11,371 bases of DNA from Alphaproteobacteria bacterium (lineage in GTDB: Bacteria > Pseudomonadota > Alphaproteobacteria > Rhodobacterales > Rhodobacteraceae): the NCBI GenBank assembly GCA_030428025.1, contig JAUIBJ010000049.1, positions 1 to 11,371 of the forward strand, read 5' to 3'. Made by a program: the position numbers and the translations under genes. Under the pieces are notes generated by a model, which saw only the letters and a list, made by a program, of their open reading frames with translations, was not told the origin of the DNA and made no database searches. Positions 1 to 5,538 of the stretch are shown here, piece after piece; position 1 is the stretch's first letter; each line of letters begins with the position of its first letter.

Positions 1-1029
1 CGCCGTCGGGCCGCGCAGGAAGGCCTCGGATTCGACCGAATCCTGCGGAGCACCAATTCGCCGCTCAACCCGGCAATAGCGCTGGCCAGGCAGTTCGCCA
101 GCTTCGAAGTGCCCGTGCTGATCACCGGACAGCCCGGCACCGGCAAGACAGATTTCGCCCGCGCGATGCATTACGGTTCGCTGCGCGGCGACAAACCCTT
201 CTTCGAACTCAATTGCGCCGGGCTCGACGATGCCAGTCTTGCCGCCGAGCTGTTCGGCGTGAAGCGCGGCGTAACCCCCGGCCAGATGCAATCGAGAGCG
301 GGGCTGCTGCAAAAGGCCGATCGTGGAACACTTTTCCTCAACGGCATAGATACGCTGAGCCCCGCCACGCAGATCGCGCTTTACAGGATCGTGACCGAGG
401 GAAGTTTCCAACCGGTCGGCGGTAACGAGACATTGACAAGCTCGGCCCGGATCATCACCGGCACTCATCGCGACCTTCGCAAGCTTGTCGCATCCGGGCA
501 GTTTCGGTCCGATCTGTTCTTCTCGCTTGCGACAACCGAACTTACGCTGCCATCTCTCAAGGCGCGGGGCGACGATATCGCACTGGTGGCCGAGCGGATG
601 CTGCATGAAGCCGCCGAACAGCACGGCAAGCCGGTTCGGTCCTTCTCGCGCGCCGCCCTTGACTTCTTCGAAGCCTATGACTGGCCGGGCAACCTGCCGG
701 AGTTGCGCAACGAGGTGACGCGCATGCTGATCCTCGCGCAGGATCTGACCCTCGGACCGGAACTCATCTCGCGGCATATCCTGCAGGCCGGCAGCCAAAA
801 GGACGGCGATGGCCGGCTCGCGGGGGTGTCCGACCTCTGCACGCTCGAGGGCTCGCTCAAGGAGCGGGTGGAGCTTATGGAAATGCGTATCCTGGGCGAG
901 ACGCTGACGCGCCTCAAATGGAACAAGTCGAAGGCCGCAGCCGAACTTGGGCTCAGCCGCGTGGGCCTGAGGGCAAAACTCGATCGGTACGGAATAGAAC
1001 GCCATTCCGCGGTGTCAGAGGAGGACTGA
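1..1029 (+). CDS. hupR: HupR/HoxA-type hydrogenase response regulator, C-terminal part (5' end outside window)
   Basis: The frame is open from base 1, so the N-terminal receiver domain lies outside the window. What remains is an NtrC-family AAA+ domain and a Fis-type helix-turn-helix. Walker A (GQPGTGKT) is at 127-150. The position of the sigma-54-contacting GAFTGA loop reads GVTPGQ (268-285). Walker B reads LFLNG (331-345), where DE is expected after the hydrophobic run. The second arginine finger of the FRxDLYYRL motif is Ser (523-525), and the Arg of WPGNVREL is Pro (697-699). The helix-turn-helix (about 919-1000, KAAAELGLSRVGLRAKL) is intact. HupR receives signals from the HupT/HupUV hydrogen-sensing system and controls uptake-hydrogenase genes. 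The place just before hypC matches R. capsulatus. The lesions suggest a DNA-binding activator that does not hydrolyse ATP; R. capsulatus HupR is reported to work without sigma-54. Family assignment is strong; the symbol rests mainly on context. Confidence 0.85.
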   Translation, partial: RRRAAQEGLGFDRILRSTNSPLNPAIALARQFASFEVPVLITGQPGTGKTDFARAMHYGSLRGDKPFFELNCAGLDDASLAAELFGVKRGVTPGQMQSRAGLLQKADRGTLFLNGIDTLSPATQIALYRIVTEGSFQPVGGNETLTSSARIITGTHRDLRKLVASGQFRSDLFFSLATTELTLPSLKARGDDIALVAERMLHEAAEQHGKPVRSFSRAALDFFEAYDWPGNLPELRNEVTRMLILAQDLTLGPELISRHILQAGSQKDGDGRLAGVSDLCTLEGSLKERVELMEMRILGETLTRLKWNKSKAAAELGLSRVGLRAKLDRYGIERHSAVSEED

Positions 1030-1031
1030 AC

Positions 1032-1322
1032 ATGTGCCTGGGTATCCCCGGACAGATCGTCGAGATCACGGACGAGGCACGTCTCATGGCCATGTCGGAC
1101 GTCTCGGGCGTGCGCCGCGAGATATGCCTTGCGCCGGTGGCAGCGAGGCCGCTCGCCGATCTGGTGGGCGAATGGGTGCTGATCCACGTGGGCTTTGCGA
1201 TGGCGGTCATCGACGCGGACGAGGCCGCCGAAACGCTGGAGGCCCTGCGCGGCCTCGGCGAAGCGCAGGAGACGATGGAGGCCATGGCCGAGGGCCAGAA
1301 GGCGCTGGAGGGGTCGTCATGA
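1032..1322 (+). CDS. hypC: Hydrogenase maturation chaperone HypC (HupF/HypC family)
   Basis: This 96-residue protein opens with MCLGIPGQIVEI, the family signature. The cysteine right after the initiator Met binds the iron precursor and the hydrogenase large subunit. HypC partners HypD in building the Fe(CN)2CO group in the cytoplasm and then delivers it to the large-subunit precursor. The start is fixed by the Cys2 requirement and by a strong GGAGG site at 1020-1024, seven bases upstream. It begins two bases after the hupR stop, and its stop overlaps the hypD start (ATGA), so the genes are probably co-transcribed and coupled. The tail after about residue 70 is rich in Ala and Glu and makes it slightly longer than minimal HypC proteins. 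HupF is the paralogous alternative, but hypD and hypE directly downstream favour HypC. Confidence 0.95.
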   Translation: MCLGIPGQIVEITDEARLMAMSDVSGVRREICLAPVAARPLADLVGEWVLIHVGFAMAVIDADEAAETLEALRGLGEAQETMEAMAEGQKALEGSS

Positions 1323-2461
1323 GATATGTCGAGGAATTTCGCGACCCGGTCGCGGCCAAGGGCGTTCTGGCGGCCATCGCCAGGGTGGCGGACGAGATCG
1401 GCGCGACCCGCGACACCCCGGTCCACATCATGGAAATCTGTGGAGGCCACACCCACGCGATCTTCCGTTACGGCCTCGACAAGCTGGTGCACGACGGGAT
1501 CGAGTTCATCCACGGCCCCGGCTGTCCGGTCTGCGTCCTGCCCATGAGCAGGGTGGACGAATGCGTTGAACTTGCTGAGCGTCCAGAGGTCATCTTCACG
1601 ACGTTCGGCGATGCGATGCGGGTGCCGGGCACGCGTAAATCGCTGTTGCAGGCAAAGGCCGAAGGGGCGGATATCCGCATGGTCTACTCACCACTCGACG
1701 CGCTGGAGCTCGCCCGCCGCAACCCCGAGCGCGAGGTGGTCTTCTTCGGCCTGGGCTTCGAGACCACGACGCCGTCCACGGCATTGACCATACAGGCCGC
1801 CGCCCGGGACGGCATTGGGAATTTCACGGTCTTCTGCAATCACATCACAGTCCCGCCGCCCATCAAGGCGCTGCTCGACGATCCGCACATGAAGCTCGAC
1901 GGCTTTGTCGGGCCCGGCCATGTCTCGATGGTGATCGGCATACATCCTTATGATTTCATTTCCGAAACCTACGGCAAACCTATCGTTGTCTCGGGCTTCG
2001 AGCCGCTCGACCTGCTGCAATCGGTGTTGATGGTCCTTCAGCAGATCCGCGATGGTCGTGCAGAAGTGGAAAACCAATATGCCCGCGTGGTGCCCGAGCA
2101 TGGCAATCCTGTAAGCCTCGCGGCCATTGCGGACGTCTACGAGCCGCGCCCGAGTTTCGAATGGCGGGGCCTGGGCGAAATCGACGCCTCCGGTCTGCGG
2201 ATCCGCGATCCGTACAAACAGTTCGATGCCGAAGAGAAGTTCGGCATCGGTTATGCCAACGAGCGCAAGCCCGCCCCCGAACCCGAGGGCTGTGCCTGCG
2301 GCGCGGTGATGACAGGGCGCATGAAGCCCACTCAATGCCCGCAATTCGGACGCGGCTGCACGCCCGACATGCCGCTCGGCGCGTTGATGGTCTCCTCCGA
2401 GGGCGCCTGCGCTGCCTACTGGACCTATGGCGGCGCCAGACATCTGGAGCCCGCGGAATGA
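1319..2461 (+). CDS. hypD: Hydrogenase maturation protein HypD
   Basis: This 380-residue protein has the expected HypD length. It is the scaffold on which the iron ion receives its CN and CO ligands, working with HypC and taking cyanide from HypE. The N-terminal motif CGGHTH carries Cys41, and GPGCPVC carries Cys69 and Cys72, which are the catalytic and disulfide positions of the family. GFETTTP, FCNH and GPGHVSMVIG follow. The C-terminal [4Fe-4S] region has cysteines at 325, 327, 340, 347 and 364 (CAC, CPQFGRGC and GACAAYW). The start at 1319 is preferred because MRYVEEFRDP begins the family homology, GGAGGGG sits just upstream at 1307-1313, and it gives an ATGA overlap with hypC. The frame stays open upstream through hypC, but that stretch is unlike HypD. 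Its stop overlaps the hypE start. Confidence 0.97.
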   Translation: MRYVEEFRDPVAAKGVLAAIARVADEIGATRDTPVHIMEICGGHTHAIFRYGLDKLVHDGIEFIHGPGCPVCVLPMSRVDECVELAERPEVIFTTFGDAMRVPGTRKSLLQAKAEGADIRMVYSPLDALELARRNPEREVVFFGLGFETTTPSTALTIQAAARDGIGNFTVFCNHITVPPPIKALLDDPHMKLDGFVGPGHVSMVIGIHPYDFISETYGKPIVVSGFEPLDLLQSVLMVLQQIRDGRAEVENQYARVVPEHGNPVSLAAIADVYEPRPSFEWRGLGEIDASGLRIRDPYKQFDAEEKFGIGYANERKPAPEPEGCACGAVMTGRMKPTQCPQFGRGCTPDMPLGALMVSSEGACAAYWTYGGARHLEPAE

Positions 2462-3498
2462 ACATGAGCGCCAGACCCTCCCGCCTGAACGACCAGCGTG
2501 TGACAATGAGTCATGGCGGCGGCGGTCGTGCCATGCGGGATCTCATCGAGGAGGTCTTCACCTCCGTCTTCCAGCCGGAAAGCACCGAAGACCAGGCGCG
2601 CCTGACCGCCGAGACGATGCGCGAGCCGGGCGCGCGGCTTGCCTTCACGACTGACAGCTACGTGGTTACGCCCGTAGAGTTTCCCGGCGGCGATATCGGC
2701 AAGATTGCGGTCTGCGGGACCGTGAACGACCTCGCGGTCGGCGGCGCCCGGCCGATGTGGCTTTCGGCGGCCTTTATCATCGAGGAAGGCTGCGACATTG
2801 CCCTGCTGCGCCGCATCGTCGCCTCGATGGCACGCGAGGCAGAACAGGCCGGCGTGCATATCGTGACCGGGGACACCAAGGTGGTCGAGAAAGGTTCGGC
2901 CGACCAAATCTTCATTACCACGTCAGGCATCGGGATCATCCCACCGAATCGCAAGCTGGCGGCCGAGACCATCCGTCCCGGCGACGTGGCCATAGTGAAC
3001 GGTGTCCTCGGCGACCACGGCGCAACCATTCTGGCCGCCCGCGGCGACCTGGCGCTGCATTCCGAGATTCAGTCGGATTGCCGCGGCCTGGGACATCTTA
3101 TGGAGGTCGTCTGTGCGGCGGTTCCGGTGCGTGCAGCGCGTGATGCGACCCGGGGCGGGCTTGCCTCGGCCCTCAATGAAATGGCGGAGGCGGCGAGGGT
3201 TTCGGTTTGCATAGACGAGTCCGCGCTGCCGATAAGACCCGAGGTAAAGGGAATGTGCGAGATTCTTGGCCTCGATCCGCTCTATCTCGCCAACGAGGGC
3301 ACGTTGGTGCTGTTCGTAGCGCCCGAGCATGCCGGCGCAGCCCTTGCGGCGATGCATTCGACCGACGCCGGGAAGGACGCCCGGATCATCGGCAAGGCCA
3401 CTGAAGCCGACATTGTACCCGTGACGATGAACTCTGCTTTCGGCGGCAGGCGCATAGTGGACATGCTTGTGGGCGAACAGCTTCCACGCATTTGCTGA
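2458..3498 (+). CDS. hypE: Carbamoyl dehydratase HypE (hydrogenase maturation)
   Basis: This 346-residue PurM/AIR-synthase-fold protein uses ATP to dehydrate a carbamoyl group placed by HypF on its C-terminal cysteine, giving a thiocyanate that supplies cyanide to HypD. The diagnostic C-terminus PRIC is present, so the carrier is Cys346. Other family features are the MSHGGGGRAM segment (residues 17-26), FTTDSYVV with Asp66, CGTVNDLAVGG (86-96) and the TGDTK nucleotide-binding motif (137-141). The ATG at 2458 overlaps the hypD stop and has GGAG eight bases upstream. A second in-frame ATG two codons later (2464) is possible but is farther from that site. It ends the hyp operon here; hypF is not in the window and is usually found elsewhere in the cluster. 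Confidence 0.97.
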   Translation: MNMSARPSRLNDQRVTMSHGGGGRAMRDLIEEVFTSVFQPESTEDQARLTAETMREPGARLAFTTDSYVVTPVEFPGGDIGKIAVCGTVNDLAVGGARPMWLSAAFIIEEGCDIALLRRIVASMAREAEQAGVHIVTGDTKVVEKGSADQIFITTSGIGIIPPNRKLAAETIRPGDVAIVNGVLGDHGATILAARGDLALHSEIQSDCRGLGHLMEVVCAAVPVRAARDATRGGLASALNEMAEAARVSVCIDESALPIRPEVKGMCEILGLDPLYLANEGTLVLFVAPEHAGAALAAMHSTDAGKDARIIGKATEADIVPVTMNSAFGGRRIVDMLVGEQLPRIC

Positions 3499-3822
3499 AA
3501 TCATGTCCTCCAACCGGCGCTCACGATGTGTGTTCTGTTCCTCTTCCCACTCGAAAGGTTGAGGACAGACTTTGGTCGGCCCAATATTGGTGGAACCGGT
3601 TTGGCCCACTATCCCGATTTCAGGGGTTTGGGGAAGCTCGCCACGCTGCAGCATGGCGAGGTCTCGACGGATTACCGCAATGGACCCTTTGCCGCCAAAA
3701 TAACCTCAGCCGCAGGCATCCCCGGCGGCCCCTTCAAACTATTAGGCATGGCCGGACGGCATCCGGCCATAGCATCAGTTTTCGATATCGGTCATGCAAA
3801 CAAAAAGTCTGCCGGAATCAGA
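3499..3822. other. Non-coding or decayed sequence after hypE, no recognised gene
   Basis: This 324-bp interval follows hypE and runs to the stop of the convergent orphan gene. An ATG-initiated plus-strand frame crosses it from 3526, but it continues antisense through the orphan gene, has no ribosome binding site and matches no family I know. Base composition is more even than in the flanking operon. The only clear structure is the perfect hairpin listed separately. I see no transposase motif, terminal inverted repeats or tRNA-like fold. It could be a decayed gene or an untranslated end region. Confidence 0.5.
3748..3770. terminator. Perfect 9-bp hairpin between convergent hypE and orphan gene
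   Basis: ATGGCCGGA and TCCGGCCAT are exact reverse complements around a five-base loop (CGGCA). On the plus strand it is followed, after eight bases, by a short TTTT run. It lies 250 bases after the hypE stop and about 50 bases beyond the stop of the minus-strand gene, so it could end transcription from either side. The missing immediate U-tract keeps this a moderate call. Confidence 0.35.
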
Positions 3823-4104
3823 TCATTTCAACTTGGTCGCACCTTTAACCTGGCGGTGGAAATACTTTCCGTCCTTCTTGTGCGTGAAACCAAGTTTCTT
3901 CGCCTCAGTGTCATTGGAAGGGGTGTAATTCACTATGAGAGAACGGGCTTCTGACCATCTGATGCCTTTCTCCTTGGCAATTGCGGCTACGTCATTCACG
4001 AATTCCTGCTTGTAGGCGCTCTTTTCCTCTTCTTCTGCCTTACGGATATCTTCCAATAGCTGCTTGCGCTCTTCAGGCGTCAGTTTCTTTACATCTACAG
4101 TCAA
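3823..4104 (-). CDS. Orphan small charged protein, 93 residues, TTG start
   Basis: I do not recognise this protein. The N-terminal half (residues about 8-45) is a Lys/Glu-rich segment likely to form a long helix or coiled coil (LTPEERKQLLEDIRKAEEEE). The C-terminal half is basic, ending in GKYFHRQVKGATKLK. There is no signal peptide, membrane segment or cysteine. The start codon is TTG: no ATG or GTG lies between it and the upstream in-frame stop, and AAAGGAG sits eight bases before it, which is good support for real translation. Base composition is less G+C-rich than in neighbours, suggesting a different history. The shape, a charged helical N-terminus with a basic tail, recalls small nucleoid-associated proteins, but the H-NS C-terminal core motif is not visible, so a DNA-binding role is only a guess. 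It has no operon partner. Confidence 0.7.
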   Translation of the reverse strand: MTVDVKKLTPEERKQLLEDIRKAEEEEKSAYKQEFVNDVAAIAKEKGIRWSEARSLIVNYTPSNDTEAKKLGFTHKKDGKYFHRQVKGATKLK

Positions 4105-4140
4105 TTTGCGCGCTCCTTTAGTCCATTCTTCATTTTGGTG

Positions 4141-4161
4141 ACAGTTAACAGTTAGTCAGTT
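4141..4161. repeat. Short tandem repeat upstream of orphan gene
   Basis: ACAGTTA occurs twice in a row (4141-4147, 4148-4154), followed by a looser copy GTCAGTT (4155-4161). The repeats lie about 40-60 bases upstream of the orphan gene's TTG, where a promoter or operator would be expected. A regulator-binding role is inference only; the copies are short and could be chance. Confidence 0.4.
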
Positions 4162-4190
4162 CGCGGAAACAGGTCCATCGATATTATCAG

Positions 4191-4268
4191 TCAGAGCGGG
4201 ACACAAGGGTGAGATTTGATTTTCCGTGCAATTTTAAGGCGATGGGGCAGCCTCCTGGTGTTTATCAT
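4191..4268 (-). CDS. Possible 25-residue basic peptide
   Basis: An ATG frame of 25 codons is preceded by AGGAG nine bases upstream and ends in TGA. The peptide begins MINTRRLPHRLKIARK and is strongly basic, with Arg, Lys and His making up well over a third of it. It lies 86 bases upstream of the orphan gene on the same strand, so it could be a leader peptide, or a chance frame in low-complexity surroundings. There is no homology I recognise, and the longer open frame that contains it reads as noise upstream of this ATG. Confidence 0.18.
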   Translation of the reverse strand: MINTRRLPHRLKIARKIKSHPCVPL

Positions 4269-4754
4269 CCTTTTGTTCTCCTGAAGGCCGCACCCCATTA
4301 AACAGCATATTGGGAGAGCGCATTGGGGCCTTTCAAGTGCGGCGCTACAACTATCTTTCAATTGCGGGTTCTGAACCTGAGCCAGTGCAAGGGTCTCGCA
4401 GAAATCAGCCCCTCGGTAGTCCCTCATTTCCCGCGCGCGTCTAGTGAGACGGGATCGGCCTTTGCTATGACGGACGCGTTCGTCACGATCACCAGACCGG
4501 TGATGACATGGCGGGGAGGAAATCGTTCTCATTGACCATCGCAAATACAAAGAAACCGTTCTCGGGGAAGTCTTCCGGCCCCCTGTGGGTGCGATGAATC
4601 ATTGAGGATGATCTATCGCAACGGAAATAGCCGACCAGGTCATCGTGCTTCGGATGGCCAACCAGAACCGCTGAAGGGATGAAAAAGACCGGACCTGGCG
4701 AGAGCCTAAAGGCTTGTCAGCGCACCGGAATCTCAAATCATTCTTTGAATTCTT

Positions 4755-4831
4755 TGGTAGCGGAGGAGGGACTTGAACCCCCGACACGCGGATTATGATT
4801 CCGCTGCTCTAACCAACTGAGCTACTCCGCC
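4755..4831 (-). tRNA. tRNA-Met (CAT anticodon, elongator type)
   Basis: The 77-base gene folds as a full cloverleaf with encoded CCA (4755-4757 complement). The acceptor stem pairs GGCGGAG with CTCCGCT, leaving a G-U at the first pair, and the discriminator is A. The D arm begins GCTCAGTTGGTTAGAGC. The anticodon stem GCGGA/TCCGC encloses the loop ATCATAA, so the anticodon is CAT. The T arm GGGGGTTCAAGTCCCTC is standard. CAT is shared with initiator tRNA-fMet and tRNA-Ile2. The sequence resembles the alphaproteobacterial elongator form as I remember it, and the anticodon stem lacks the three G-C pairs typical of initiators. Ile2 (lysidine-modified) cannot be fully excluded by eye. Confidence 0.93.
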
Positions 4832-4843
4832 AAACCGTGGCGC

Positions 4844-4872
4844 TAGGTAAGGTAGGCCGCGCGCCCCGTCAA
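4844..4872 (-). promoter_or_regulatory. Candidate tRNA-Met promoter
   Basis: On the minus strand TTGACG (5 of 6 to the -35 consensus, 4867-4872) is followed after 17 bases by TACCTA at 4844-4849, a poor -10. The predicted start would be about six bases before tRNA base 1, which is normal leader geometry for a tRNA. The -35 and the spacing carry the call. Confidence 0.35.
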
Positions 4873-4890
4873 GTGCCAATTGCCGCGCTC

Positions 4891-5439
4891 TCAGCCCTGC
4901 GGCAGAAGCGCCTCTATCGGCTGGATGAGTGCACCGGAAAGCGGACGCGTGGCAGAGCCCCAGGTGCCGGCGACCGAGCCGTCGGGAGAGATCAGAACCT
5001 TGTTGAAATTCCACGAAGGCCGCCAGCCTTCGGTTGTCGCAAGCCAACGGTAGAAGGGATGTGCATCCGCCCCGGTGACGGGGGTGATCGTGGTCATCGG
5101 CAGGTCGAGGTCGAAATTCACCTCACAGAACTCCTTCACTGCGGCATCGCTTTTCAGTTCCTGCCGGAAATCCTGCGACGGCACGGCCAGCACGACGAGG
5201 CCCCGGTCGCGAAAGCGGTCATACAGCGCCTGCAAGCCGTCATACTGCGGCGTGAATCCGCAGCGCGAGGCGGTGTTGACCACCAGAACGGGCCGCCCGG
5301 CCCAGTCGCCAAAGGCATATTCGCCCCCGTCGATGGAGGAAAAACGCCAATCGCGCTCGGCCGCGAAAGCGGTAGCGGCCAGGGCCAGAAAGGCAATCGC
5401 GGCGGCGAGCGGTCGAAGGTGAAAAGCAGGGGACAGCAT
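4891..5439 (-). CDS. Glutathione peroxidase-family thiol peroxidase, probably exported
   Basis: This 182-residue GPx-family protein reduces peroxides through a peroxidatic cysteine. The N-terminus has one Arg, a hydrophobic run and TAFA before AERDW, a plausible signal peptide cut after residue 26, so it probably acts in the periplasm. The catalytic tetrad is visible: Cys60 in NTASRCGFTPQY, Gln93 in FRQE, and Trp143-Asn144 in WNFNK. It uses Cys, not selenocysteine. The usual FPCNQF segment reads VPSQDF, so that Cys is gone, but Cys105 in KEFCEV sits where the resolving cysteine of thioredoxin-dependent GPx enzymes lies. This points to disulfide-based recycling and not to glutathione. ATG 5439 has GGAG seven bases upstream; the frame remains open farther upstream across the divergent gene, but that part is antisense and lacks family similarity. 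It ends 59 bases before the tRNA 5' end. Confidence 0.88.
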   Translation of the reverse strand: MLSPAFHLRPLAAAIAFLALAATAFAAERDWRFSSIDGGEYAFGDWAGRPVLVVNTASRCGFTPQYDGLQALYDRFRDRGLVVLAVPSQDFRQELKSDAAVKEFCEVNFDLDLPMTTITPVTGADAHPFYRWLATTEGWRPSWNFNKVLISPDGSVAGTWGSATRPLSGALIQPIEALLPQG

Positions 5440-5467
5440 CAGTGGTCTCCATCTCGGTTTGACAGTC

Positions 5468-5495
5468 AAGATAAGCCGGCACGACCGCCTGTCCA
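5468..5495 (-). promoter_or_regulatory. Candidate promoter of the peroxidase gene
   Basis: Read on the minus strand, TGGACA (5490-5495, 5 of 6 to the -35 consensus) and TATCTT (5468-5473, 4 of 6 to the -10) are separated by 16 bases. The start would fall near 5461, about 20 bases before the ATG. It is a match by eye within the 99-bp gap between divergent genes; the plus-strand gene's own promoter was not seen. Confidence 0.3.
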
Positions 5496-5538
5496 CTCCC
5501 GTCTTGCCCTGCGCGCAAAGCTCGCGCAGATTGCCGGC

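Larger units (their letters stand above)
4105..4754. other. Low-G+C gap between orphan gene and tRNA-Met, no recognised gene
   Basis: This 650-bp stretch holds the upstream region of the orphan gene and the sequence beyond the tRNA 3' end. Frames in it are short and read like random translation. I see a 7-bp tandem repeat (4141-4161), a possible 25-residue basic peptide (4191-4268), a near-perfect 16-bp palindrome at 4469-4484 (GACGGACGCGTTCGTC), and a 6-bp stem with 5-base loop at 4488-4504 (ATCACC and GGTGAT). A plus-strand frame at 4508-4597 would give 29 residues but has no ribosome binding site. Nothing identifies a known RNA or mobile element. Confidence 0.5.

Noticed and set aside
3526..3954. 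Plus-strand 142-residue open frame after hypE
   Set aside because: No ribosome binding site, no recognised motif, and its second half is antisense to the orphan gene.
4508..4597. 29-codon plus-strand frame in the gap
   Set aside because: No ribosome binding site and no recognised product.
3499..4754. Insertion sequence or integrase remnant
   Set aside because: No DDE or tyrosine-recombinase motif, no terminal inverted repeats and no duplicated tRNA end were visible.
4837..5538. Long N-terminal extension of the FAD oxidoreductase frame
   Set aside because: It is antisense to the well-supported peroxidase gene, has no family similarity, and the true homology begins at the Met at 5539.
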